Source: CAZSXS01 sp964611385
Lineage (GTDB): Bacteria; Bacillota; Clostridia; Lachnospirales; CAYPQA01
Direction of reading: 5' to 3'
DNA length: 45,311 nucleotides
Assembly (NCBI GenBank): GCA_964611385.1
Contig: CAZSXS010000021.1
Location: 1-45,311 of the forward strand
In this document: one piece after another, positions 7,315 to 15,287 of the stretch
How the letters are laid out: every line of letters begins with the position of its first letter
How positions within the stretch are numbered: the first letter of the stretch is position 1
Program-made: the position numbers and the translations under genes
Notes under the pieces: generated by a model
Database searches by the model: none
What the model was told of the DNA's origin: nothing
What the model saw: the letters and a program-made list of their open reading frames with translations, nothing else

Positions 7315-9057
7315 TTATTTCCATTGAGGAATGAAATTGCGCCAGTCTACGCCATCTCCATCTTTATCAGAAGCTGTCCTGACTTCAAGACTTGTCAATA
7401 TACCATTAGCATCTCTCTGAACAAAAACGCTAATATCGCCATCCTGATACGGACCGAAATATCGGTTATTGCTAGTGCCAATACCACTATCGGAGAAATC
7501 TTCAAAGTATTTGACCAGTTCACCCTCATAATAAAGTCTGTTTTCATCAGAATTATAAATTAGTCCATAAGGCTCATATACCTCATATGCTTTGGCAAGG
7601 ATAGGGGTATATTGTGAGTATTTCGCCCCATAAATCCTTTCATAATACTCGCCATATGATTCGCCAAAAAATTCATCATCTAACTGGCTTTCCAACTTTC
7701 CATCACTTGTTGAATTGTTAATACTTTTAGTTATACTGTGGGTATAAGCATGCACATAATTGTTTATTATGCCAGTGCGTTTAATAAACTCCGACTGGGA
7801 GTATTTAGCAATGCCTGTTAAGGTTCCGGCGCTATCTCGCACGGCATAGACATCAACAGAACCATCAGGCATAGCCCATTGTTTGTAGCTTGTTTTGCTT
7901 TCTATATCTTCAAAATATCGTACAAGCTCACCGTTAAAATATAGGCGGTTATATTCAAGATTGTGCGTGAGCCCAAAGGATTTGTATATTTCAAAATCTC
8001 TAGCAATATTTTTGGGGTCGTTAATCCCAAATTTCTTATCAAGTTGGCTTCTGTATGGGATTTGAGGAGTTTCATCCGTTGTAACCCTATCAGATGTAGC
8101 CCTAGCAGAAGTTGCAAAAACTGTTGTTATTCCAGCCGACATTATAAGCGATAAAATTAATGCCACAACAGACATTTTTTTATATTTCATAATAGACACA
8201 ATCCTTTCTTCCATTACATTTTTACTAAATCCGTTATAAAGTGGGGTAAACTTGCTACGTTGTTCCGCCATATTAATCAAAGAAAGCGCATAGGTAGACT
8301 TTGTGACTTCACCAAATTGCCTAATAACTTTTTCGTCACAAGATAATTCCAAGTCACGGTTTGCCAATACATACATAGCCCATACCAACGGATTAAACCA
8401 ATGTATGCAGACAACAGTCACTAAAATAATTTTCCAAAACATATCAAAATGCTTAATATGCTGTAATTCATGAGCAAGCACGTATTGTAAAAGTTGTTCA
8501 TCATTCAAATTCATTGACTTTGGAAGAATAATTTTAGGCTTTACTATTCCAAATGCAACAGGTGTTGTAATTTTATCCGAAACCAGTATTTTAAACGGGC
8601 GTAGTAGATTCTGTTTACTCCGCCATTGCTCCAACATAGAGTTATTTTTGATTGGGAACGCCGTTTTAAGTTCAGCATAATTTTTAAAATAGGCAAAAGT
8701 AAAAATAATTGCTATGCCTACTACACCAATGAGCCAAATAATTTCTAAAGGAGATATTGTTATTGCTTTTCTCAATGATGGCATTACTTGCGGTATTGTG
8801 TTTATTATACTATAGTTTGTCACTTCATATATCGTTTTGGTTTCAGCTATCGGTTGGAATTCGGTTATTACCTTGTTAAAAGCATTAAAGATACTAAAAC
8901 TTGATGATATTTTTAACGGTATTAATAACCGACAAGCGGCTATCCCCCAAAGTGCAACAAAAAAAGATTTAGACAATTTGTTTAATGCAAGTAAACGTAT
9001 TGTCGCAATGACGATAATGAGAGTACATGCAGCCAAGCTCATTTCAAAGATACTCAT
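7315..9057 (-). CDS. BlaR1/MecR1-family M56 metallopeptidase sensor with duplicated surface module
   Basis: A 580-residue membrane protein of the BlaR1/MecR1 group (peptidase M56). N-terminal helices are followed by the zinc motif HELQHIKHFD at about residues 196-205, more helices (IILVTVVCIHWFNPLVW), and the downstream Glu/Asp segment ANRDLELSCDEKV. A further helix near residue 300 leads to an outer region. In known systems such proteases are activated at the membrane and lead to loss of the BlaI repressor. Here the outer region is not a penicillin-binding domain. It holds two copies of a module (about 350-430 and 490-570) with the pattern YxSFGL/YEPYGL, then NRLYF/YxGELVxYFED, then VRDxxGxLT. 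ATG 9057 is preceded by AGGTGG. It is coupled to the BlaI gene. Confidence 0.88.
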   Translation of the reverse strand: MSIFEMSLAACTLIIVIATIRLLALNKLSKSFFVALWGIAACRLLIPLKISSSFSIFNAFNKVITEFQPIAETKTIYEVTNYSIINTIPQVMPSLRKAITISPLEIIWLIGVVGIAIIFTFAYFKNYAELKTAFPIKNNSMLEQWRSKQNLLRPFKILVSDKITTPVAFGIVKPKIILPKSMNLNDEQLLQYVLAHELQHIKHFDMFWKIILVTVVCIHWFNPLVWAMYVLANRDLELSCDEKVIRQFGEVTKSTYALSLINMAEQRSKFTPLYNGFSKNVMEERIVSIMKYKKMSVVALILSLIMSAGITTVFATSARATSDRVTTDETPQIPYRSQLDKKFGINDPKNIARDFEIYKSFGLTHNLEYNRLYFNGELVRYFEDIESKTSYKQWAMPDGSVDVYAVRDSAGTLTGIAKYSQSEFIKRTGIINNYVHAYTHSITKSINNSTSDGKLESQLDDEFFGESYGEYYERIYGAKYSQYTPILAKAYEVYEPYGLIYNSDENRLYYEGELVKYFEDFSDSGIGTSNNRYFGPYQDGDISVFVQRDANGILTSLEVRTASDKDGDGVDWRNFIPQWK

Positions 9058-9067
9058 TAACGCCACC

Positions 9068-9427
9068 TCACTTTAGATTGTCAACAATATCTTTTAGCCT
9101 TTTTATGTCATCCTGTGATAGGTTCTTCTGATTGATAAAAGCAGAAAAGAATATTTCAGCCGAGCCGTCAAACAGTTTATTGATAAGTTCCTTTGTTTCT
9201 TGCTCCTGCACTTGCTCTCTTGTAACTGTAGCTATGCAAATAAAGTTTGGGTCTGACCGCTTGATTGCACCTTTATCAACAAGTTTCTTGATAACTGTAT
9301 AGGTTGTATTTCTATTCCAACCCGTTTCAGCGTTTAAAATTTTTGCAAGTTGTCCTGCTGATAATTCACCATCCTTCCACAGTACTTCCATTACCCTTAA
9401 TTCCGAATCAAAAAGCTTAATATCCAT
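9068..9427 (-). CDS. BlaI/MecI/CopY-family repressor
   Basis: A 119-residue winged-helix repressor. LFDSELRVMEVLWKDGELSA, the recognition helix region GWNRNTTYTVIKKLVDKGAI and the C-terminal dimerisation helices with LFDGSAEIFFSAF match the family along its whole length. The ATG at 9427 is used with AGGTG upstream; an in-frame GTG at 9436 would put that site inside the gene. The stop lies 10 bases before the start of the BlaR1-like gene. Two ACTA-n6-TAGT dyads in the promoter (9446-9488) show autorepression. No beta-lactamase or other obvious target gene lies next to the pair. Confidence 0.92.
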   Translation of the reverse strand: MDIKLFDSELRVMEVLWKDGELSAGQLAKILNAETGWNRNTTYTVIKKLVDKGAIKRSDPNFICIATVTREQVQEQETKELINKLFDGSAEIFFSAFINQKNLSQDDIKRLKDIVDNLK

Positions 9428-9445
9428 AAAATTCACCTCGTATTG

Positions 9446-9501
9446 ACTATTGCAATAGTTTGTTGCAAGACAATACTATCACAATAGTCAACTGCTGTCA
9501 A
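9446..9501 (-). promoter_or_regulatory. blaI-type promoter with two operators
   Basis: On the minus strand, -35 TTGACA (9496-9501), a 17-bp spacer and -10 TAGTAT (9473-9478) form a near-consensus promoter. A dyad ACTATCACAATAGT (9475-9488) overlaps the -10 and spacer, and a perfect palindrome ACTATTGCAATAGT (9446-9459) lies just downstream of the start. Both match the ACTA...TAGT operators of BlaI-type repressors, placed to block RNA polymerase. Confidence 0.85.
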
Positions 9502-9553
9502 TGATTATTTTAATAGTTGTTTTCGATTTTTGTATTTACGGCAGTGAACATAT

Positions 9554-9594
9554 AAAAAAGCAGTTGCCTAAAAGAATAAAGGCACTGCTTTTTA
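9554..9594 (-). terminator. Terminator of the glycosyltransferase gene
   Basis: AAAAAGCAGT-GCC pairs across a nine-base loop at 9570-9579 with one bulged T. Read on the minus strand it ends in a run of six T, as expected for an intrinsic terminator after the glycosyltransferase that ends at 9662. Confidence 0.75.
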
Positions 9595-9661
9595 TTTTGT
9601 ACGAGCGAATAATAGCAAATGTTGTTTTGCTTTGAACAGCATCTTCTTCCAAGTCGATCTA

Positions 9662-10894
9662 TCACCCCACAATTCCGACAATAACGGTAGCACAATCTTT
9701 TGCACCGTTTTCATTAGCGATATTCTCAGCAAGCTTTTTTGCATTTTCAGTCACCTTATCCGAAAGTGCATAATTTATTGCATCGGCAAGCCTTTGAGTA
9801 GATAAATCCTTTTTGTAAATCGGTTTTGAGCCTACCCCAATATCATAAGAGCGGTGTGCCCATGCAAATTGGTCGTTTGAAAACGGCACAATAATACTTG
9901 GCACTCCTGCGGCAAAACCTGCCGCTGATGTTCCTGCACCTCCGTGGTGACAAACAGCCGAGCATTTATCAAACAGCCATGTGTGCGGAACACTGTCTAT
10001 TGCAAAGATGTTTTGGGGTAGACCCTCTACTTCACTCATACCACAGATAATACCACGCTTTCCCGTGATTTGCAGTGCTTCTGTCACCATTTTTACAAAA
10101 ATATCCTTTTCTTTTTGATTAAACACCGAGCCAAAACCAAAATAGATAGGCTTATCCCCAGTTGAAAGAAAGTCTAAAAGCGCAACTGGTGGTGTGTAAT
10201 CTTCATTTTCTTTCAAAAACCAATAACCGTATTGATGAGTATTTTTATTCCAGTCGGTCGGACGTTTAAACACAAAGTTTGAGCAAGAAACAACAGAGGG
10301 GTGGTGAGCATCTACACGCTCAAAAGGACAACCGAAGTTTTCAGGCAATTTATTGAATTTCTCTTTCCAAAAGGACGTAACCCCTGTTTTTGATGCCATC
10401 CACAGCATACCCTGTATCATTTGATATGACATTTTGACAGGCATCTTTGATTTTCCGTAAGCAATAACAGAAGCCACTTCATTTGTCGCAAGCATTGGAA
10501 AAGGCGATGCCAAAACAGAAGGAATACCCATTTGTTCTGCGGCAAAATAACCGATGGTACAACCGGGGTGATAGACAATTAACTCACTGCTCACACAAGC
10601 CTCATACATCTCGTCCACCATCATTCTTGCATATTTTTTCATCTTATTAAATGTTAAAAACATTTTTAGCAGATTTGTAGAATTACCCGCCGCCTCTAAC
10701 AGTTTTGGGTCTATGTTCGCTGATTTATAGTCTGCAGACAGAGGATAAAAACCTATATCGTAACCTTCCACAAAGCTTTTAAAGCTTTTTCCTGCGGCTA
10801 TACGAACCTCTTTGCCTTGCTTTTTTATCTCCTGAGCAAGTGCTACATATGGCTGAATATCCCCACGAGAACCACTGCATAAAATTGTAATCAT
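9662..10894 (-). CDS. GT1-family (UGT/MGT-like) glycosyltransferase
   Basis: A 410-residue GT-B glycosyltransferase. The N terminus ITILCSGSRGDIQPYVALA is the signature of the sterol/macrolide glucosyltransferase group, and the C-terminal nucleotide-sugar site shows HHGGAGTSAAGFAAGVPSI followed by PFSNDQFAWAHR. These enzymes transfer a hexose from a UDP-sugar to small hydrophobic acceptors, including antibiotics. The ATG at 10894 follows AAGGGGGAG. It is transcribed away from a TetR regulator with shared inverted repeats between them, so it is probably induced by its substrate. A detoxifying glycosyltransferase is a reasonable guess, but the acceptor is not shown by sequence. Confidence 0.88.
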   Translation of the reverse strand: MITILCSGSRGDIQPYVALAQEIKKQGKEVRIAAGKSFKSFVEGYDIGFYPLSADYKSANIDPKLLEAAGNSTNLLKMFLTFNKMKKYARMMVDEMYEACVSSELIVYHPGCTIGYFAAEQMGIPSVLASPFPMLATNEVASVIAYGKSKMPVKMSYQMIQGMLWMASKTGVTSFWKEKFNKLPENFGCPFERVDAHHPSVVSCSNFVFKRPTDWNKNTHQYGYWFLKENEDYTPPVALLDFLSTGDKPIYFGFGSVFNQKEKDIFVKMVTEALQITGKRGIICGMSEVEGLPQNIFAIDSVPHTWLFDKCSAVCHHGGAGTSAAGFAAGVPSIIVPFSNDQFAWAHRSYDIGVGSKPIYKKDLSTQRLADAINYALSDKVTENAKKLAENIANENGAKDCATVIVGIVG

Positions 10895-10907
10895 AAAAAA
10901 ACTCCCC

Positions 10908-11006
10908 CTTGTGAAAGTCCGACATCTCGTTGTATAATACTATTATGCCGATTTATTGTAGGAAAATCAACCGACAATGTATAGGCAAGTGTCGGATTTT
11001 CACAAG
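10908..11006. promoter_or_regulatory. Divergent promoter region with 17-bp inverted repeats (TetR operators)
   Basis: CTTGTGAAAGTCCGACA (10908-10924) and TGTCGGATTTTCACAAG (10990-11006) are inverted copies with one mismatch, placed symmetrically between the glycosyltransferase and the tetR-like gene. Each copy lies next to a gene's ribosome-binding site. A further CCGACA at 10971-10976 faces the second copy. A possible plus-strand promoter is TTGTAG-16-TGTATA, and a minus-strand one is TTGATT-17-CATAAT. The arrangement fits one repressor controlling both directions. Confidence 0.65.
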
Positions 11007-11014
11007 GAGAAGAT

Positions 11015-11587
11015 ATGAGTAAATATAAAGAAATATCAGCACAAACAAGACAGAATTTGATGGATGCTTTTTGGGAGCTTTATTGTGAAAAACGGATAGA
11101 AAAAATAACTGTACGTGAAATAACCGCAAAAGCCGGTTATAACAGAGGAACTTTTTACGAATATTTTGTTGATGTATATGATGTGCTTGAGCAAATTGAG
11201 CTATCGCTTTTACCGAATATTGAGGACATGCCTCCACTGCTGCCTACTCTTGACGCAGTGGCACTACCCATAGATTCTTTTATAAAGCTTTATTCAAGCA
11301 GCAGTAAATATTACACGGTTCTACTTGGTGACAATGGCGACCCTGCCTTTGCCGCAAAGATAAAAAGTGGGATTAAAGCAAAATTGCTTAAACAGCTTGG
11401 AGAGTTAGGCGAAAACGATTTAGAGCTTGATTATGCTCTTGAATACATGCTTTCGGCAATGATTGGTATACTGACCTACTGGTTTAAAAACGGTGAAAAT
11501 GTACCTAAAGAAAAATTAATTCGATTGATGTATGCGTTAATGGGTGGCGACGGGTTGAAGAAGCTTGCTGAGAAATTTAAATTTTAA
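11015..11587 (+). CDS. TetR/AcrR-family regulator
   Basis: A 190-residue TetR-type repressor. The N-terminal helix-turn-helix is clear: RQNLMDAFWELYCEKRIEKI, then TVREITAKAGYNRGTFYEYF, followed by VYDVLEQIE. The C-terminal ligand-binding domain resembles TetR_C_8 proteins (LPTLDAVALPIDSFIKLY ... YALEYMLSAMIGILTYWFKNG). The start has AAGGAG upstream, inside the right-hand inverted repeat. It is divergent from the glycosyltransferase and very likely represses it and itself. The inducer is unknown. Confidence 0.9.
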   Translation: MSKYKEISAQTRQNLMDAFWELYCEKRIEKITVREITAKAGYNRGTFYEYFVDVYDVLEQIELSLLPNIEDMPPLLPTLDAVALPIDSFIKLYSSSSKYYTVLLGDNGDPAFAAKIKSGIKAKLLKQLGELGENDLELDYALEYMLSAMIGILTYWFKNGENVPKEKLIRLMYALMGGDGLKKLAEKFKF

Positions 11588-11620
11588 ATAAATTAATATT
11601 TAATCTGTGGAGGAGTGCTT

Positions 11621-11686
11621 ATGAAGCGTTGTATGTCAAAGGCATATGAACTTTCAGCGTGTTTCAAAACACGCCTGATATGTTGA
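11621..11686 (+). CDS. Possible 21-residue leader peptide
   Basis: A short frame encoding MKRCMSKAYELSACFKTRLI plus a final Cys, preceded by a very strong site GGAGGAG with good spacing to the ATG. Its second half overlaps a perfect hairpin GCGTGTTT-CA-AAACACGC (11657-11674). A second hairpin with a T-run follows at 11692-11734. The left arm AGCGTGT (11656-11662) can pair either with the first right arm or with ACACGCT at 11719-11725, as in translation-controlled attenuators. No plus-strand gene follows; the next gene is convergent. It may be an orphan leader whose target was lost, or chance. Confidence 0.4.
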   Translation: MKRCMSKAYELSACFKTRLIC

Positions 11687-11691
11687 AAAAC

Positions 11692-11734
11692 AAGTGTGAT
11701 TACTCTATTTTGGGGTAGACACGCTTATTTTTTT
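11692..11734. terminator. Terminator between tetR and the SLOG gene
   Basis: AAGTGTG (11692-11698) pairs with CACGCTT (11720-11726) using one G-U wobble, followed on the plus strand by seven T. On the minus strand the same stem is followed by GTTTTT, so it can serve both convergent genes. Confidence 0.6.
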
Positions 11735-12191
11735 ATATCAGTATTTCTCGGATTTCTCTACCCAAGGTATGTGCATACCGCATTGTGAACAGTGTTCCTC
11801 CCTTATTACGTCCGTCATAAACACAGATCAAACGTTGGACGTTTTGTACCATATAGCAGTTTCTGTTTATAAAACATGATTTTGTGTATTCATCGGAATG
11901 GACAGTAACAGTATCACACAGCTTAATAAGCCGCCTAAATTCTTTGTCCTTGGCGTTAAGCCTGTTTCTGTATGGTATCACCGCTTCAAGGGTTATAGCA
12001 TATTTCCCTTTAAGCTCAGCTACAATGGAAGCAAAGTAACAGTCCGTTCCCTCTGCCATTCCGCATAGAAAATGAGTACAGCCGTCTTGGATAGCGGATA
12101 AGATTTCACGCTGAAGCTCTGATTTGACGTATTCAATCTTGCTTGGGTCAATTTTTCTGTGTCCTGCTACACAGCAACCTTCATTTTTCAT
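11733..12191 (-). CDS. SLOG-family (YpsA/DUF1273-like) protein
   Basis: A 152-residue Rossmann-like protein. The N terminus CCVAGHRKI, GCTHFLCGMAEGTDCYFASIV in the middle and CVYDGRNKGGTLFTMRYAHTLG near the end match the SLOG/DprA-like nucleotide-binding group that includes YpsA. Members are thought to bind nucleotides or nucleotide-derived ligands; the function here is unknown. The ATG at 12191 has GAGGTG upstream. It is divergent from the Xre-type regulator at 12324, so the two may be co-regulated through the 130-bp gap. Confidence 0.78.
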   Translation of the reverse strand: MKNEGCCVAGHRKIDPSKIEYVKSELQREILSAIQDGCTHFLCGMAEGTDCYFASIVAELKGKYAITLEAVIPYRNRLNAKDKEFRRLIKLCDTVTVHSDEYTKSCFINRNCYMVQNVQRLICVYDGRNKGGTLFTMRYAHTLGREIREILI

Positions 12192-12323
12192 AAAACACCT
12201 CGCATTTCTATATTGATGAATATAGATATATTCAATTATAACGAAGTATTATTGTTTCTTCAATACAGAATTATAAAGCTTTCGTCAAGGTGGCAGAATA
12301 TAGTATTATGGAGGTATGCTTTT

Positions 12324-12665
12324 ATGAATAAAAGTCAGCTAAAGGAAATGGCAAATAGGATAAAAGAACGCAGAGCATCGCTTGGCTTCACACAGGAAAA
12401 TTTTTCGGAGCTTATCGGTCTGTCCTTAAGCTCATACACAAAAATTGAGAATGCATTTCAACAACCGGCACTTGATACCCTTATAAAAATCTCTCAGAGC
12501 CTTAAATTGTCAATCGATTATATTGTTTTCGGAGCAGAAGAAAAAAAACCACAAGAAGCTGTTGACTTGGATATACTCTGTTCTTTGTTTGAACACATTG
12601 ATGATGAAAAATTGATGTATGTTAGCGAGTTTCTTGCTAAAATGGCTAAAATTAGGGCGAAGTAG
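12324..12665 (+). CDS. Xre-family DNA-binding regulator
   Basis: A 113-residue protein with an N-terminal helix-turn-helix: ANRIKERRASLGFTQENFSEL, then GLSLSSYTKIENAFQQPALDTLIKISQSL, then LSIDYIVFG, a canonical Cro/CI-type domain. The remaining 40 residues form a short helical tail. I use the ATG at 12324 because GGAGGT lies nine bases upstream; the open frame extends to 12159, but that part crosses the divergent promoter region. Its natural target is probably the intergenic region shared with the SLOG gene. Confidence 0.85.
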   Translation: MNKSQLKEMANRIKERRASLGFTQENFSELIGLSLSSYTKIENAFQQPALDTLIKISQSLKLSIDYIVFGAEEKKPQEAVDLDILCSLFEHIDDEKLMYVSEFLAKMAKIRAK

Positions 12666-12696
12666 GTTTGAATATTCGCCATGAACAAAAAAATCC

Positions 12697-12740
12697 AAAA
12701 ATCCCCTTCTCCAACTTAGATCGGAGAAGGGGATTTTTTT
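12697..12740. terminator. Strong bidirectional terminator
   Basis: A perfect stem, ATCCCCTTCTCC (12701-12712) with GGAGAAGGGGAT (12723-12734) around a 10-base loop, is flanked by A-run and T-run on either side. It ends the Xre gene on the plus strand and the sugar operon on the minus strand. Confidence 0.92.
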
Positions 12741-12816
12741 GTAAGCGTAAGTGTATTTATATATTACAAGCATTTTTACCTAAAACTTTACCTGACTCAA
12801 AGTGATGTGACAAACC

Positions 12817-14355
12817 TTACTTCTTCTTAATCAAATTACCTTCTAAAGTAGATTTGTTTTCATTGTACCACTCGTTGATCAGTCTTGTAGCCTCGTCGCC
12901 GCCTTCTTGCTTCCACTCAGTAACGAACTTATCCCAATCAGACAAAGGTCTTGCGCCAGTAATGAATTGAAGGAATGAGTCCTCTGTAAACTTGGTTACC
13001 TTTGGAAGAACCTTCGAGTATTCAAGGTTTGGAGACATAAAGGTTTGTGGATCATAATGGATGGTTGCTTGCTTTGCGTTGTCTTGAATATTTAAAAATT
13101 CTTTGTAGAGGGTTGGGTCTTTACGGACACGGGTTTGCAGCCAGTACTTGCTGTAAGCTTCTGTAATGCTACCGTTCTGGAACTTGTCGCCATCATTCAT
13201 ATGCTCAGTAAAGGTAGGCAGAATGGGCTCGAAGTCGCCGTTCGCATCCTTCTTGATGTCTACATCAATGTCACCAATAACCAGTCTTCTGTAAACCTCA
13301 TCGTCCTTAACCTTTGCATTCATAAAGTCAAGAGCATATTCTGCATTCTTTGAAACCTTGGGAACAACCATAACACGATTTACACCGCGATTGATAGCAG
13401 CATAAGCGTCTCCATTTGCGTTCTTTAAATAAGGAAGGTAAGCAACTTCTGAACCGGGTTGCTTTTCGTTAATGGTCTTGGTTGCCACAGGCTCATCCCA
13501 CCATGCAATACGATACATAGCAGCCTTACCGCTGTAAAACTTCTCTCTGATGTTATCGGTGGTGTTAGTTGCCCACTCGCTGTCAATAAGCCCTTCAGTG
13601 AAAAGCTTATTCATATAGGTGATGTACTCCTTGATCTGAGGCATTTCTACACGGTGTACCAGCTTATCATCTACAACATACCAAGATTGCTCACCGGACA
13701 AACCAAAGGCTGAGTAAATTTCTGCTACATTGGAGGTGTTTGCTGTTACTGGAATGACATTATTAGCCTTTAATGCTTTCAAAGCTGCATAGAATTCATC
13801 CAAGTTGGTAGGAAGTTTGCTGATGCCTGCCTTTTTCAGCATGTCTGTTCTGACTCTATAAGCTGGCCCAACGCTTTCATAAGCAGTAGCTTCAGGAATA
13901 CCCATGGTTTTCCCGTTGATATTTACATTTGACCATAAGTTAGCATTGGTCTTTTTCTGTAAATCCGGAGCATACTTCGGCAGCAGATTATTAAGCTCTA
14001 AATAAGCACCTGTGCCTACTGTGTTATCAAAATCTCCCTTTGACAACACAAAAATGTCAAAGTCTTCCTTTGAGGAAATGATAACATTCAGCTTCACTAA
14101 GATATCCTGGGCTGGTAACAAGGAGTAATTCACCTTGTAGCCGGTTTCTTCTTCAACGAGCTTAGCCACATAGTTCGTGTTGGGATCGTTGTTCATGTAG
14201 TTCATTAACACCTTTAATTCTGGCTTTTTGGTAGTGTCAATGGCTGCAGCGGCACCAGTTCCGGTAGCTGCTCCGGACTCTGCGTCACAACCTACAAAGA
14301 CCGTTGAGAACAGAAGGATTGCAAGGGCTGCGGATAAAGCTTTTTTCATTTTCAT
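12817..14355 (-). CDS. Sugar ABC importer solute-binding lipoprotein (LplA-like)
   Basis: A 512-residue extracellular binding protein. A basic N terminus, hydrophobic stretch and lipobox VFVGC with the lipidated Cys at 23 are followed by a low-complexity Gly/Ala/Thr linker. Then comes the family-1-type domain, including KVLMNYMNNDPNTNYVAKLV and GKAAMYRIAWWDEP. It resembles LplA/YtcQ proteins, which serve oligosaccharide importers whose permeases share a housekeeping MsmX-type ATPase. ATG 14355 has GGAGAG upstream. It is the last gene of the minus-strand operon, after its two permeases. The ligand is not evident, but the co-transcribed oxidoreductases point to an oxidised sugar or glycoside. 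Confidence 0.92.
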   Translation of the reverse strand: MKMKKALSAALAILLFSTVFVGCDAESGAATGTGAAAAIDTTKKPELKVLMNYMNNDPNTNYVAKLVEEETGYKVNYSLLPAQDILVKLNVIISSKEDFDIFVLSKGDFDNTVGTGAYLELNNLLPKYAPDLQKKTNANLWSNVNINGKTMGIPEATAYESVGPAYRVRTDMLKKAGISKLPTNLDEFYAALKALKANNVIPVTANTSNVAEIYSAFGLSGEQSWYVVDDKLVHRVEMPQIKEYITYMNKLFTEGLIDSEWATNTTDNIREKFYSGKAAMYRIAWWDEPVATKTINEKQPGSEVAYLPYLKNANGDAYAAINRGVNRVMVVPKVSKNAEYALDFMNAKVKDDEVYRRLVIGDIDVDIKKDANGDFEPILPTFTEHMNDGDKFQNGSITEAYSKYWLQTRVRKDPTLYKEFLNIQDNAKQATIHYDPQTFMSPNLEYSKVLPKVTKFTEDSFLQFITGARPLSDWDKFVTEWKQEGGDEATRLINEWYNENKSTLEGNLIKKK

Positions 14356-14386
14356 GTTTTTTCTCTCCTTTTATATTTTAACTTGT

Positions 14387-15286
14387 TTATCCCTTAACTG
14401 AACCAATCATAACACCTTTTACAAAGTATCTTTGCATGTAAGGGTAAACTAAAACAATGGGAATCGTGGCAATGACGACGCAAGCGGCAATGGTTGATTG
14501 AGCTGTAATTTCGCCGACGGATTGCCCGCCGAACAAGCTTAAAAAGATGTCGCTGACGGAGTAGATAATCTCCTTCAGGACCAACTGCAAGGTTTTAAGC
14601 TGAGGCTTTGTGGTGTAAATCAAGGCCGTAAAGAAGTTGTTCCAATAACCTACGGCATAAAAAAGTGCAATAACTGCAAAAACGGACTTCGAAAGAGGGA
14701 TATAAATCTTGAAGAAGATCAAAAAATGACCCGCTCCGTCTATGGTAGCCGACTCTTCCAGATCTACAGGTATGCTTTCAAAGAAGTTCTTGGTAATCAG
14801 CATATTGTAGACCGCAAAAACACTGGTAATCCAAAGAATGGTAAAGGTGTTGATCAATTTAAGTGAGGTAACCACTAGATAGGTAGGAATCAAGCCCCCA
14901 GAAAAAATCATGATAAAGATACAAAGTAGAATAAGCTGTTTCCGTCCTTGAAGGTAGGGCTTTGAAAGGGAGTAAGCGGCAGAGGCAGTGACAATAACCG
15001 CAACAGTCGTACCGATTACAGTTACCAAAAAGGTATTGATAAAACCTCGGATGAATAAAGAATTTTTCAAAACTAGCTTGTAGGTATCAAACTGGATTCG
15101 AGAAAAATTGGGAAGGAGGCCCACCTCACCGGTCAAAATATCCGTTTCAAGGCTGACAGACTTTGCAATCAGATTCAACAAAGGTGCCAACATCAAAAAA
15201 GCAATGATGAAGAAAAACAAATAATTACAGATTGATAAAATTTGCTCGCCTAGGGAAAGCTTAATACTGTTTTTGGAACCAAACAT
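14387..15286 (-). CDS. Sugar ABC importer permease (LplC-like)
   Basis: A 299-residue inner-membrane permease of the MalG/LplC type. Six hydrophobic segments are visible, and the coupling loop LEESATIDGAGHFLIFFKIYIPLS lies at about residues 188-211. The C terminus QRYFVKGVMIGSVKG is the hallmark ending of this group. I start at the ATG at 15286, preceded by AAGGGGGATGTGG; the open frame extends 16 codons further but those overlap the upstream permease. The start is one base from the stop of that permease, so the two are translationally coupled. No ATPase gene is present in the operon. Confidence 0.92.
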   Translation of the reverse strand: MFGSKNSIKLSLGEQILSICNYLFFFIIAFLMLAPLLNLIAKSVSLETDILTGEVGLLPNFSRIQFDTYKLVLKNSLFIRGFINTFLVTVIGTTVAVIVTASAAYSLSKPYLQGRKQLILLCIFIMIFSGGLIPTYLVVTSLKLINTFTILWITSVFAVYNMLITKNFFESIPVDLEESATIDGAGHFLIFFKIYIPLSKSVFAVIALFYAVGYWNNFFTALIYTTKPQLKTLQLVLKEIIYSVSDIFLSLFGGQSVGEITAQSTIAACVVIATIPIVLVYPYMQRYFVKGVMIGSVKG

Positions 15287-15287
15287 A

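Noticed and set aside
7315..9501. Beta-lactam resistance system
   Set aside because: Only the regulatory pair is present; the sensor lacks a penicillin-binding domain and no beta-lactamase or PBP gene is nearby.
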